A DNA stretch of 64,000 nt from assembly GCF_030161235.1 (NCBI RefSeq), contig NZ_BSPW01000054.1:34743-98742 (forward strand), given 5' to 3'. The notes beneath the pieces are model-generated. The model had not been told where the DNA came from. It searched no databases and saw nothing but the letters and a program-made list of their open reading frames with translations. Origin of the DNA: Vibrio zhanjiangensis (GTDB lineage: Bacteria; Pseudomonadota; Gammaproteobacteria; Enterobacterales; Vibrionaceae). A program made the translations under genes and the position numbers. Shown here one piece after another: positions 16,801-25,845 of this stretch (positions are counted from its first letter, which is position 1; each line of letters begins with the position of its first letter).

Positions 16801-19390
16801 GCTCATCAGCATACACGAGTGTCCAATCTACTTTGATACCGTGAGCCCAGAGAGAACCCAGTGTTGATGCAAAGTATTGCCCAGATGATGAGACTTCTTT
16901 TGCCGTCGGTAGCGAAGAGAAAATATCCGCTTCAACGTTCGTTTCCTCTTTGAAGTGCTGTTTTGCTGCTGACTCTAGTGAGCGCCCTGGTCCCACTTCC
17001 AATGCCACAAAACCGTCTTGGTACTCTTCCATTAACGTCTTAAACGCATGGGAAAACAGAACAGGATTTCTAACGTGGCGAACCCAATAATCACTCTCTT
17101 GTGCCAGTTCATCACTTATCCACTCTCCTGTTACCGAAGAGACGAATGGAATTTTTGGCGCATTTAGATTGATAGCGTCAATTACGTCTTTAAATTCTGG
17201 CAACATCGGATCCATCATACTGGAATGGAAGCCATGTGATGTATCGAGGTGCTTACAGAAAATGCCTTCTTCTTCCAAGTCGTACTGGAATGCTTTCACG
17301 GCTTCCAGCTCGCCTGCAACAACCGATAACTCAGGATAGTTTACAGCAGCAATATCTAAGTCCAAATTGGCGATACGCTCACTCAACTCAGCCTCTTCCA
17401 TCAGTACCGCCAACATAGCACCAGCTGGCAATGCCTGAACCAGTTTACCACGAATAGCCACCGCTTTTAGAGCATCTTGCAATGAGAACACTCCAGATAA
17501 GCATGCCGCTACATATTCACCGACACTATGGCCAATCATCACATCCGGCTTAATGCCCCATGACATCCATAATTTGGCTAGGCTGTATTCGACGACAAAC
17601 AGGGCTGGCTGAGTGAATTTCGTCTGGTTAATATGTGCCGCGACTTCTTCGTCCTTAGGAAAGATGATCTCTCTCAGATCTTGTTCAAGGATCGAAGTGA
17701 GATAATCGCAACATTGGTCCATTGCCTGCTTGAACACGGGATATGTCTGGTAAAGATCAAACGACATGTTTGCGTATTGGTTGCCTTGTCCTGGGAACAT
17801 AAAGACCACTGGTCGTTTAGATTTATTGTTCACAGCCACTGGAGAAGCCTTGCTTAGCGACGCGAGAATCGCTTCACGATCTTGACCAACCACACTCGTC
17901 GAAAATTCAAACTGTTTACGTCCCGTCTGCAGGGTATAGGCAACGTCAGCTAGATTGGCTTCTGGATGTGTATCTAGATAATTCACCATACGCTGCTTCA
18001 TTGCATTTAGTGCGTTACGACTGCGTGCTGAAAAAGTCATGAGTATTGGCGCTTGATGATCATCACCAGATGGCCTTTCAGGAGCGGCTTCTAAAATAAC
18101 ACACGCATTAGTACCACCAACACCAAATGAGTTTACAAGAGCATTGTTTGGTTTGTCTTGTTGCTTAAATGAGGTCAGTTCTGTATTCATCACAAACGGA
18201 CTGGTTTCAAAGTCGATGTTCGGATTGGGCTGAGAATAATGCAGTGATGCAGGAAGCTGTCCAGATTTCAGTGCCAATGAAGCTTTTATTAAACTTGCAA
18301 CCCCTGACGCCGCATCCGTATGGCCAATGTTGGTCTTGACTGAACCCAGCCGGCAAAACTGCCTTTTATCTGTATATTGCTGGAAAGTTTGTGAAAGAGA
18401 GGAAAATTCTATCGGATCGCCAAGCGCTGTCGCGGTGCCGTGCGCTTCAACAAAACGAATATTCTCTACATCAATATCTGCATTAGCGATCGCTTGCTTA
18501 GCCACTTCGACTTGGCCTTCGATGCCCGGAGCGGTAAAGCCTGCTTTTAAACCACCATCGTTATTGATCGCGCCGCCTTTAACGATTGCATAAATATGGT
18601 CACCATCTTTGATGGCATCTTTAACACGTTTTAGCAAAACTGCACCCACACCACGGCTAAACACAGTGCCATTTGCGCGTGAATCAAAGGCATAACAGCG
18701 ACCATCCGCTGACTCCATACCGCCTTGCATATACCTGTAGCCACGGCGCTCCGGTGTATCAATCGAAACCCCTCCCGCCACCACTAGGTCACTCTCGCCG
18801 CTAAGAAGGCTATTAATTCCCATTACCACAGCAACCATGGCAGTCGAGCAGGCTGTTTGCACGTTGACACTTGGGCCCTTTAGATTCAACTTGTAGGAGA
18901 CTCGGGTCGTGACATAGTCTTTGTCGTTGTTGGTCACTACCGATGCGCCACTAGCAAATTGCGTTACACCCGGATGGGAGTGGACTTTATTCAAATGCCA
19001 TGCGGTACCTGTTCCGCCAAAAACACCAACTTTGCCTGGATAACTTGCTGGCACATAGCCCGCATCTTCAAATGCATGCCAGCTGCATTCAAGAAAGGCT
19101 CGGTGCTGAGGGTCCATGATTTCCGCATCACGAGGCGTGATATCAAAAAAGTGAGCATCAAAGTGCTCCGCATTACCAAGAATACCTCGACGAGGAATGT
19201 AATGAGGTGAGGCGATCAATTCTTCATCAACGCCCGATGCCCTTAACTCTTGCTCGCTGAACGTAGTGATTGTTTCTAACCCTTCAGCAAGATTACTCCA
19301 AAAAGTTGAGATATCTTCGGCTCCCGGGAATCGGCCTGACATGCCAATAATAGCGATGTCTTTATCGCGCAGTATTGCTTGGTCTTTCAT
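13862..19390 (-). CDS. type I polyketide synthase module KS-AT-KR-DH-ACP
   Basis: 1842 residues. The ketosynthase (about 10-440) has active Cys181 (TACSTA), His317 (EAHGTA) and His357 (NIGHTD). The acyltransferase (about 525-830) has GHSVGE (Ser622) and SHGFHSS near 718, the malonyl-CoA type. A ketoreductase structural region leads to the catalytic ketoreductase with TGGLGGLG (about 1171), SS and YCSGN (Tyr about 1330); it lacks the LDD motif of B-type enzymes. A double-hotdog dehydratase follows, with NEHCLS (His about 1416) and YHPAVIDS (Asp about 1590). The carrier domain has LGGNSLL (Ser about 1795). The dehydratase lies after, not before, the ketoreductase. One malonyl unit should be added, reduced and dehydrated. 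No enoylreductase is present. Start: ATG with GAGG site. Confidence 0.93.
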   Translation of the reverse strand: MKDQAILRDKDIAIIGMSGRFPGAEDISTFWSNLAEGLETITTFSEQELRASGVDEELIASPHYIPRRGILGNAEHFDAHFFDITPRDAEIMDPQHRAFLECSWHAFEDAGYVPASYPGKVGVFGGTGTAWHLNKVHSHPGVTQFASGASVVTNNDKDYVTTRVSYKLNLKGPSVNVQTACSTAMVAVVMGINSLLSGESDLVVAGGVSIDTPERRGYRYMQGGMESADGRCYAFDSRANGTVFSRGVGAVLLKRVKDAIKDGDHIYAIVKGGAINNDGGLKAGFTAPGIEGQVEVAKQAIANADIDVENIRFVEAHGTATALGDPIEFSSLSQTFQQYTDKRQFCRLGSVKTNIGHTDAASGVASLIKASLALKSGQLPASLHYSQPNPNIDFETSPFVMNTELTSFKQQDKPNNALVNSFGVGGTNACVILEAAPERPSGDDHQAPILMTFSARSRNALNAMKQRMVNYLDTHPEANLADVAYTLQTGRKQFEFSTSVVGQDREAILASLSKASPVAVNNKSKRPVVFMFPGQGNQYANMSFDLYQTYPVFKQAMDQCCDYLTSILEQDLREIIFPKDEEVAAHINQTKFTQPALFVVEYSLAKLWMSWGIKPDVMIGHSVGEYVAACLSGVFSLQDALKAVAIRGKLVQALPAGAMLAVLMEEAELSERIANLDLDIAAVNYPELSVVAGELEAVKAFQYDLEEEGIFCKHLDTSHGFHSSMMDPMLPEFKDVIDAINLNAPKIPFVSSVTGEWISDELAQESDYWVRHVRNPVLFSHAFKTLMEEYQDGFVALEVGPGRSLESAAKQHFKEETNVEADIFSSLPTAKEVSSSGQYFASTLGSLWAHGIKVDWTLVYADERRCRLPLPGYPFERNEFKLPEVQGGNADSPSVAVAESSLKRKKQDVADWFYMPAWKRTVPAEFLPSGKADNETDCWIVFADEYGVAEQIQAQLRDVDTHIVTVFKGESYQQNVIDGDHASSFIINPTQREDYIQLLQAVKAQGLTPVRIVELWNLSSQGEGKDLGLGQKGQLASFYSPLYLQQALISENLLDKVHLLLVTNNTFSVSGEKVSCPEKALLVGPARVFYHEYPDVQCHLVDIDIPLNKRDEIDGYNSLIARSLIAEANIASDGRLVAYRSGCRWEEEYQAVRLQEHISGVSAQFKDDGVYLITGGLGGLGILVAGHISDLCNATLVLTYRSSLPPRDQWQSWIEQHPVDDAMSEKLVSILRLEEKGNTIDLVNVDVCDYTEMAKMCQRYPRFDGIFHTAGIAGGGIIPLKSDQDCASVIDPKLTGSLILDELTKENQPDFMVLFSSITSIVGDEARIDYCSGNAFLDAFACYRNQNRTGHTVAINWGKWGDVGMAVQWGRELDEKNKAHQTPVEEQGLLTLVGRKGMEEIYRVNLDVQKDWVLNEHCLSQQPTMVGTTILSMLHSFINHFKPQEPLQVKNLLLTKPAIYHNAWPREMRLFVRGEGTGYSFSLRSRGVREIDWEEHAIGNLGVGVETLESLAANIEPLEAIQARCSKRLEDEVVGKDFTNAVTGDIFLSLSERWSCTKEAWQGDNEWLVSKGLDVQYQGDFEQYPYHPAVIDSVSIRCINLITRDNFLPISYGKVSYLSPLDGDCYAHIKLKQPYKEEDSTIIMDVTFLSADSQPLMVIENYTLVRMKAENQVQDSLPLASKARFDVDVSDKDILFYEGLDALKRQLAHLEFEQLVVVTSDLGQLIYEAIPEQEQNEIASLDTQASQGHARPELSVEYVAPENEIEKEIIAIWQSILGISGIGIDDNFVELGGNSLLAVQIVSKVSAKFEVDIRVDLFYQDQTVRGLAGLIIDAFESVLESE

Positions 19391-19527
19391 ATGCTACCTC
19401 ATGGTTCTATATGGTGATTTTCGAATAGGATGTATTGGGTTCCTGAATTCAGGGTAAATAAGTTCCTACCTCAAAAAGAGGAATAGATATTTCTTAATGA
19501 CTACGAACGAGTAAAAGGTACTAATTT

Positions 19528-19803
19528 CTATATTTCACTGGATGTGTCGAGTAGTACATTCGGGTATTTATTGATGATATTTTTACTAAGAGACTCAACC
19601 GTAGGGCATTGAAATAAATCAATAATATTAATAGGAATATCAAACTGCTTTTTAATTTGTCGGTGAACTTTACTCATCAGCAATGAATTACCACCGGCCT
19701 CAAAGAAATTTTCATCTGTCGCTATTTTCTTAACTTCCAAAACTGACTGCCAAATAGCGGCAATTTGATTTTCTATTTCAGAATCCTGTCTATTGGTTAA
19801 CAT
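19528..19803 (-). CDS. free-standing peptidyl/acyl carrier protein
   Basis: 91 residues forming a single carrier domain: helix 1 with IWQSVLEV, the phosphopantetheine site AGGNSL (Ser40), and helix 2 MSKVHRQIKKQF. A strong AGGAGG site lies 10 bases before the ATG, inside the end of the preceding A-domain gene. It should be charged by the free-standing adenylation protein encoded 18 bases upstream, accept the starter from the A-T-C protein and hand the dipeptidyl-type chain to the PKS ketosynthase. No phosphopantetheinyl transferase is present in this window. Confidence 0.9.
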   Translation of the reverse strand: MLTNRQDSEIENQIAAIWQSVLEVKKIATDENFFEAGGNSLLMSKVHRQIKKQFDIPINIIDLFQCPTVESLSKNIINKYPNVLLDTSSEI

Positions 19804-19821
19804 GTTATTCGAACCTCCTAG

Positions 19822-21318
19822 TTACTGAGCACTGAGTGCGGATTTGCAGACTTTTCCATTAGGAAGAGTGGGTAAACTATCTACAGCGTAGTAGCGCGAA
19901 GGTTGCATGTAGTAAGGCAATACCTTAGCCATTTCTCGCTTGATAGCTTGTATATCGGTCTCTTGATACTGATAAGGCACATAAAATGCCGTGAGATACT
20001 GATTTTTGCCGTCATCACTGCCATCGACAATAACAGCAGCATTTGAAACATAAGAGAGTGCCTGAAGCTGAGCTTCAATCTCTGCCAACTCAATACGATG
20101 ACCACGTAGCTTGACTTGCGTGTCTACTCTGCCATGAAAGAGCAATGCGCCATCCTCTCTGACACTAACAAGATCGCCAGTACGGTACATTTTGGCTTTG
20201 CCATCTAAGCTATAAGGGTCGTCCAAGAAACGTTCGGCAGTGAGATCGTCACGTTTTAAGTAACCTAATGCCAATATGTCTCCTGCCAAGTAAAGCTCTC
20301 CACAACCGCCTTGTTCAACAAGTTCCAAGCTTTTATCCAATACAATGACGTCCGCATGAGGGATCGGATAGCCAATCGGAACGATGGCGTCTTTCGCATT
20401 AGCTTGACACTGCCAATGACACGCGAAAATGGTCGCTTCAGTCGGACCATATAGATTGTGAATGTGGCCACTAAACTGTGCAGAAAGATCATCAACCAAA
20501 CATTGTGGGAGAGCTTCGCCACCCGAAAATATATGTTCTAAAGAGCGGCACTGACTTAAAACGCTCGCATCGACAATAATTCTCAGGGCCGTGGGTACAA
20601 ACTGAGCGACCGTGACTTGATGCTGCAAAATAAACTCAGCCAGTAACACAGGATCATACTTAGCCTCCTCACAGATAAGCGCTGTACTGGCACCTGTCGT
20701 CAGCGGCCAAAACATTTCCCACACCGATATATCAAAGCTATAGGTGGTTTGGCTTAAGACTCGGCCATCTTCACCCAGCTGAAAGGCATCTTGCATCCAG
20801 TTGAGATAGTTAACAACCGTGCTGTGCTTTACCATCACACCTTTGGGTGTCCCCGTAGAGCCTGATGTATACATGATGTAGCAAAGCTGCTGCTCATCAA
20901 CATCGGGCAAAATAGGCGACACCACGTTGGACAAGTCGACGCCCAGAATATCCATCCATGCGCAATCAACTGGCAACCAATCCATTTCATTGGCTCTGTT
21001 GGTGACCACAAGTTTAGTGTCTGAATGCTCGACCATGTAAGCCAAGCGGTTATGAGGATAATATGGGTCCAATGGCAAGTAGCATGCGCCTACGTTCATT
21101 ATTGCCAATAGAGTCGCAACCAGATGATTGTTCCTATCCATATAGACACCAATCACATCACCAGAGCCAACACCAAGAGAAAGCAATTGATGGGCAATAG
21201 TATTGACACGTAATTCAAGCTCGCGGTAAGTGATATTTTCGCTCAAACTGCGCAAGGCAATGTTGTCTGGCGTTAAAGCGCATTGTTTGGAAAACTGGAC
21301 GTGAACTAATCTCGACAT
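19822..21318 (-). CDS. free-standing NRPS adenylation domain
   Basis: 498 residues, the length of a complete stand-alone A domain, with A3 YTSGSTGTPKG, A5 LYGPTEAT, A7 YRTGDL, A8 LRGHRIELAEIE and the A10 lysine in LPNGKV. The by-eye specificity code is DIWQFGLIFK. It keeps Asp235, so an alpha-amino acid is expected; the pattern is closest to my recollection of Gln/Glu-type codes (DAWQFGLI.K), but Ile236 and Phe331 differ, so the residue cannot be named with confidence. There is no fused carrier or condensation domain; the next gene downstream encodes a lone carrier protein, its evident partner. It lies 55 bases downstream of the loading protein gene. Confidence 0.92.
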   Translation of the reverse strand: MSRLVHVQFSKQCALTPDNIALRSLSENITYRELELRVNTIAHQLLSLGVGSGDVIGVYMDRNNHLVATLLAIMNVGACYLPLDPYYPHNRLAYMVEHSDTKLVVTNRANEMDWLPVDCAWMDILGVDLSNVVSPILPDVDEQQLCYIMYTSGSTGTPKGVMVKHSTVVNYLNWMQDAFQLGEDGRVLSQTTYSFDISVWEMFWPLTTGASTALICEEAKYDPVLLAEFILQHQVTVAQFVPTALRIIVDASVLSQCRSLEHIFSGGEALPQCLVDDLSAQFSGHIHNLYGPTEATIFACHWQCQANAKDAIVPIGYPIPHADVIVLDKSLELVEQGGCGELYLAGDILALGYLKRDDLTAERFLDDPYSLDGKAKMYRTGDLVSVREDGALLFHGRVDTQVKLRGHRIELAEIEAQLQALSYVSNAAVIVDGSDDGKNQYLTAFYVPYQYQETDIQAIKREMAKVLPYYMQPSRYYAVDSLPTLPNGKVCKSALSAQ

Positions 21319-21373
21319 CTATGCAAACTCCCACAGTTGAGTGACGTTGTTCTAACTAGAAAAATACTCAAAA

Positions 21374-24300
21374 TCATAGCAATATGGTGTCCGAAATCAT
21401 GGACAGATACTGCTCGGCAAACAGCATGACTTGTTGTTTGGTAAAAGCAGTACGCTCAAAATCAAAACTTAATCGAAACGCATCGCCATCATCGACTGTA
21501 AGGGTCAAATCGCAGCGAGCAAACTGCTCAATAATATGTTGAACAGCCAACTGACAACCGGCGACATTTTCCGCATGGGGAAGTGGTGATAAGTAGTTAA
21601 ATGTAATCGGGAAACGAAGCTTATCTAACCAATCGTTACGTCTCATCTCATCGACAAGTAATGGGTAAGACACTGACTGATTATCCAAAAGTGAATACAC
21701 CGTTTTACCACTCGATTGGAGTAAGGCGAGAAGATTATCAACCTTATCCACTGGCTGGTAGTATGTCACCATGTTGACAAAACACCCGATCTGCTCGTCA
21801 TTTTGCAGCAGTGAACGACCTGAAATTGGCAGACCAATCGTGACATTTTTGTAGCGCGTTTCTCTATTTAACGTCAAATTAAACAGTGTTAAGAGTACAA
21901 CATAACTTGTGGTATGGTGCTTACGAGCAAACTCTTTTATTTGCTGAGTAAACGTCTGGGATAACTCAATTTGATATCCATCAGGACTTGGCTGAAGCTG
22001 CACTGAGTAGCAAGAAGCATCAGCACCTTGATGTAAATACCTTTCGAAAGTAGATAACCAAAATTGAACTTGGCTTTTTTGCTCAATCATGACTCCGCGA
22101 TGTTGCGTTAAGTTGAGATGATGTTTTAATTGGCTAGAAAAGCCTAGATCTCCTACCGTATAGGCCTGATAAGCATCGGTAAATTGCTTAAAAAACAGTC
22201 CTATCGATTCATGATCAAACACGGCATGGTGAACACGAATCAAAACAACATATTGCGTTTGATCCTTAGTGATAAGTGCCACATTGATTGCCGGCGTTGT
22301 ATCCAAATCTAACGCAGGCATATCGGCCATAGCTAACCAGTCGTGCTCGCTGTAGTCCGTTAATCGCATTTCAAGATGTGCCAATTTGCGACAGTGGATA
22401 GTCAATTGATCCACCGAGAAATCCCCCTGCTTTGAGGTGAAGTCATCTAGGTCAAAGCGCGATCTCAGCACTGGGTTATTGTCCAAGACTCTATCAAGCG
22501 CCCACAAGATCGCTTCTTCACTCACTTGCCCTTCAAGCAAGATATGGAATGCCGGCTGATAAGCTTGAGCATTTGCACAGGTTTGTGACAAAGTAACGAA
22601 ATAAGCTTGTGATGGCGAAAGCACACACCACTTATCTTCATCACCACTCGTAAAGTGTTGCAAACTAGGCTCACCATCAACACCATCGGTTAAATAGTAA
22701 GGAATGATGGCCGCCAGTTTACTGGGCGTCGAGTTGCCCATTAACAAATCAAAATCAAGGTCGCTATACAAGCGTCGACGAATCATAGTTCTTACTCGCA
22801 TAGCTTGTAATGAGTTGCCGCCTAAATCGAAGAAATCATCATCCACTCCGACGCCTTTGACACCCAATACCTCCTGCCAAATATCAACCAGATCTTGTTC
22901 GAGGTCGTTGCTCGGTGCCCGATATTCGTATTTAAGTTCTGGCCGTTCAGAGGCTGGTTTGGGCAAACGTTTTATATCGAGCTTACCGTTGGGTAACTTA
23001 GGAAAGCGATCAAGATAAACAAACTGAGCGGGCATCATAACAGGCGATAAGTAGTCGCTCAGATACGTTCTCAAATCCCACGCGGTCGGTTTTTTGCTGG
23101 TGAGAAGATAGGCTATTAGCCCATCACCCGCCATGTTCACAAGCGCATCTTGTACGCTAGGATGCCTACGTAAGCAAACCTCAATATCACCTAGCTCAAT
23201 TCTTACACCGCCTACCTTGACCTGACGATCTTTGCGGCCAAGATAGACCATCTCTCCCTCAGCGTTAAATTGACCTAAATCACCGGTACGATGAGCCCTA
23301 TGTCCTTTATGGATAAAAAATCGTTCTTCGCTCAGGTCAGGAAGGTTGGTATAGCCTCGCGAGACACCAGGGCCTGCAATACAAATCTCTCCAACCTCAT
23401 TCTCACCCACCTCAGCCCCATTATTATTGAGCAAGAAAAATTCACTGCCTGTTATTGCCTTACCCAAAGTGACGGGAACATCGTTTTGAAGCTCAATAAA
23501 CGAACAGTTTGCCACCGTTTCTGTTGGGCCATAAAGATTGAAGAGTCTGACGTGTTCATTTTCAGCAAAAGTGCGTTGTTTGAGATCTTCTGCAACCGCT
23601 TCACCCGATAAAAAGACCGTATTAGGAAAACTCACTCGAGGATCGACAGATTGTTTATACACCAGCAGTTCTTTCCAAATCGTAGGCACGCAGTAAATCG
23701 CTGAGTTTGTGTGAGATGCAAACCAGTCAAACAAAAATTTCGGGTTGTTGAGCGAACCTTCGGGAAGGATATGAAGCGTATCTCCACGCACGAGAGGAGA
23801 AAATAGTTGGCTAACCGCAGCGGCAAAACTAAGTGAAGATGTTAAAGGTAACAGTGATTGCGTTTTTGACCACAAGTCGTGATTAAAACAATTGACGTAG
23901 TAAGCCAAATTACTGTGTTCAACTTCAACACCTTTAGGCCGCCCAGTCGAACCCGAGGTGTAAAGTGTGTACGCCAAATCAGAACCATCAACCTCAGGCC
24001 TTTGCTTGGGAGCAAACTCGGTATTTAGTGTAATACTGTCGATATTTAATATTGTTGATTGATCCAACTGAAGCTTAGATTTGCTATATGATGAGCGATT
24101 AGTGATGACTAGAAATGCTTGTGAGTCGTCAATTATCTGAGCGATACGCTGAACAGGTTGAAAAGAAGACAGTGGTACATAACTATAACCTGCTTTCATA
24201 ATAGCCAATATCACCACAGGTAAATCTATGCCGGGTTTCAAATAAATAGCTATTTTGCCTGAATTTTTATTATCGTAGTTTTCACACAAATAAGCAGCCA

Positions 24301-24427
24301 AATTATTTGAACGCTCGTCTAACTCAGAAAATGTCAATGTTTCATTTTTATATACAACGGCAATTTTTTCCGGAGTGAGTGATGAATAATTTGAGATAGT
24401 TTCAAACACAGGCCTAACATTTATCAT
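21374..24427 (-). CDS. NRPS loading protein A-T-C with atypical adenylation pocket
   Basis: About 1017 residues: adenylation domain (about 1-500; YTSGSTGRPKG, LYGPTE, HRTGDLG, LPNGKLD), carrier domain (LGGNSLQAM, Ser about 540) and C-terminal condensation domain (about 600-1015) whose active motif reads HHAVFDH (about 732-738) rather than HHxxxDG. No condensation domain precedes it, so it is a starter module. The pocket code reads AASYFSLANK: Asp235, which binds the alpha-amino group, is Ala. This argues for a non-alpha-amino substrate such as an aryl, hydroxy, keto or beta-amino acid. The start is set at the ATG at 24427, preceded by AGAGGTGAG; an in-frame GTG at 24436 is less likely. It is the first gene of the minus-strand train. 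Confidence 0.9.
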   Translation of the reverse strand: MINVRPVFETISNYSSLTPEKIAVVYKNETLTFSELDERSNNLAAYLCENYDNKNSGKIAIYLKPGIDLPVVILAIMKAGYSYVPLSSFQPVQRIAQIIDDSQAFLVITNRSSYSKSKLQLDQSTILNIDSITLNTEFAPKQRPEVDGSDLAYTLYTSGSTGRPKGVEVEHSNLAYYVNCFNHDLWSKTQSLLPLTSSLSFAAAVSQLFSPLVRGDTLHILPEGSLNNPKFLFDWFASHTNSAIYCVPTIWKELLVYKQSVDPRVSFPNTVFLSGEAVAEDLKQRTFAENEHVRLFNLYGPTETVANCSFIELQNDVPVTLGKAITGSEFFLLNNNGAEVGENEVGEICIAGPGVSRGYTNLPDLSEERFFIHKGHRAHRTGDLGQFNAEGEMVYLGRKDRQVKVGGVRIELGDIEVCLRRHPSVQDALVNMAGDGLIAYLLTSKKPTAWDLRTYLSDYLSPVMMPAQFVYLDRFPKLPNGKLDIKRLPKPASERPELKYEYRAPSNDLEQDLVDIWQEVLGVKGVGVDDDFFDLGGNSLQAMRVRTMIRRRLYSDLDFDLLMGNSTPSKLAAIIPYYLTDGVDGEPSLQHFTSGDEDKWCVLSPSQAYFVTLSQTCANAQAYQPAFHILLEGQVSEEAILWALDRVLDNNPVLRSRFDLDDFTSKQGDFSVDQLTIHCRKLAHLEMRLTDYSEHDWLAMADMPALDLDTTPAINVALITKDQTQYVVLIRVHHAVFDHESIGLFFKQFTDAYQAYTVGDLGFSSQLKHHLNLTQHRGVMIEQKSQVQFWLSTFERYLHQGADASCYSVQLQPSPDGYQIELSQTFTQQIKEFARKHHTTSYVVLLTLFNLTLNRETRYKNVTIGLPISGRSLLQNDEQIGCFVNMVTYYQPVDKVDNLLALLQSSGKTVYSLLDNQSVSYPLLVDEMRRNDWLDKLRFPITFNYLSPLPHAENVAGCQLAVQHIIEQFARCDLTLTVDDGDAFRLSFDFERTAFTKQQVMLFAEQYLSMISDTILL

Positions 24428-24436
24428 GACACTCAC

Positions 24437-24828
24437 CTCTCATAAAATTTATTTACAATTTTATATAAGTAATATTATTTTCTTTCCGACTCATTAGAAA
24501 GTTAGCGGTGAAAACTTAGGATTTATTTAAGGAAATCAATTCTAACTATTTGATAGGTTATAAAATTATTTTAAAAAGAAAAATACTCATAAAATTCAAA
24601 TGATTACAATTACAACAATAAAAACAACACAGTATCCTAATTTAAAATTGACTTACATATGACAAAAGCACTGTTTTTAACTCTATATGTCAAAAAGAAA
24701 TTTAAATTTCATTTTTAATTATATTTCTTCGTATGAAAAATTTTCAACAATAGGATTGAATCTTAATTAAATATTAAGAAATACAAGCTAGCTTTCTACC
24801 TAATAAATTAACAGACAGTAGTGATATT
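24437..24828. promoter_or_regulatory. AT-rich divergent promoter region of the NRPS-PKS cluster
   Basis: About 390 bases, very AT-rich, between the first biosynthetic gene (minus) and the O-methyltransferase (plus), so it must carry both promoters. A near-perfect inverted repeat, CTTAAT-N5-ATTAAG (24762-24778), lies 51 bases before the methyltransferase ATG and could be an operator. I could not fix promoter boxes because AT-rich matches are too many. Confidence 0.5.
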
Positions 24829-25845
24829 ATGAATAATGTAGAGTCTACAAAAAAGTTATCAGAGATAATGATGATGCCTCTCGCTGCAAAAAGCCTTTCT
24901 ACCCTTGCTGAATTAGGCGTGGCCGATTTACTAAAAGAAGTGCCTTTAGACATAGCGACCATAGCAAACGCATGTAACGCAGATAAAACGATCCTCCTCA
25001 ATATGTTTAAAATTGTTGAGCTGTTTGGTTTTTTCTCAATTAACCCAAACGACGTTATCGAAAATAACACCGGATCTGACCTACTTACCTCCGATCACCC
25101 ACAATCAATGCGCCACTTCTGTATGCTATTTGGTGAAGAATATTATCGTGGCTATGAAGGATTACGCCACACCTGCCAAACTGGCCAATCTGGCTTCAAA
25201 AATGTCTATAACCAAACCTTATATCAATACCTAGATAACACACCCGACAGAGCCTCGGTTTATGATTTGGCCATGCGTGATTTCTCACGCCCCGTTGGTA
25301 CTCTGCTCGCAAGAACATTTCCTGAGGTATTCAATCAAGCGAAAAGTGTGATTGATATCGGAGGTGGAAGTGGCGTGATCTCTACCGAGCTAGTAAAACA
25401 ATATCAACATCTTACAGCCTGTATTTTCGACAGGGAGGACGTGTGCCAACGCAGCGCTAAATCCATCCCCGCAGAACTAAAAACGCGTATCCAAACTTAC
25501 AGTGGCGATTTTTTTAAGCACATTCCAGAAGGTTATGACATCTACCTACTAAAGAACGTATTGCACAACTGGAATGAGCCATCATGTGGCGAGATTCTTA
25601 ATAACATTGCCCAATCCCTAGAAAATGGCCGCTTATTGATCATAGAGCCTTTAGTCGAGCGTGAAGAGTCATCACCAAGGCTCCTTTTCAACGCGCTGTT
25701 TCAATCTGTGATATGTGAAGATGGTACCTATCAGCGAAGCTTAAGCAGTCTAGAAACTCTGTTTTCACAATCTGGATTGAAAATGGTCCAGACAAACAAA
25801 CTTGCAACTGGGCATACTGTCATCGAGCTCAGCAAAATCCAGTAA
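24829..25845 (+). CDS. SAM-dependent O-methyltransferase (acetylserotonin/hydroxyneurosporene type)
   Basis: 338 residues with the two-part form of family 2 O-methyltransferases. An N-terminal winged-helix dimerisation domain (about 1-100, with LAELGVADLL) precedes a Rossmann domain with motif I DIGGGSGVIS, an acidic SAM-ribose contact (FDRED), and the LLKNVLHNWNE motif whose His is the usual catalytic base. Such enzymes methylate hydroxyl groups, and sometimes carboxylates, of aromatic compounds and polyketides. Divergent position from the first biosynthetic gene makes it a likely tailoring enzyme for the product. No obvious terminator follows. Confidence 0.88.
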   Translation: MNNVESTKKLSEIMMMPLAAKSLSTLAELGVADLLKEVPLDIATIANACNADKTILLNMFKIVELFGFFSINPNDVIENNTGSDLLTSDHPQSMRHFCMLFGEEYYRGYEGLRHTCQTGQSGFKNVYNQTLYQYLDNTPDRASVYDLAMRDFSRPVGTLLARTFPEVFNQAKSVIDIGGGSGVISTELVKQYQHLTACIFDREDVCQRSAKSIPAELKTRIQTYSGDFFKHIPEGYDIYLLKNVLHNWNEPSCGEILNNIAQSLENGRLLIIEPLVEREESSPRLLFNALFQSVICEDGTYQRSLSSLETLFSQSGLKMVQTNKLATGHTVIELSKIQ

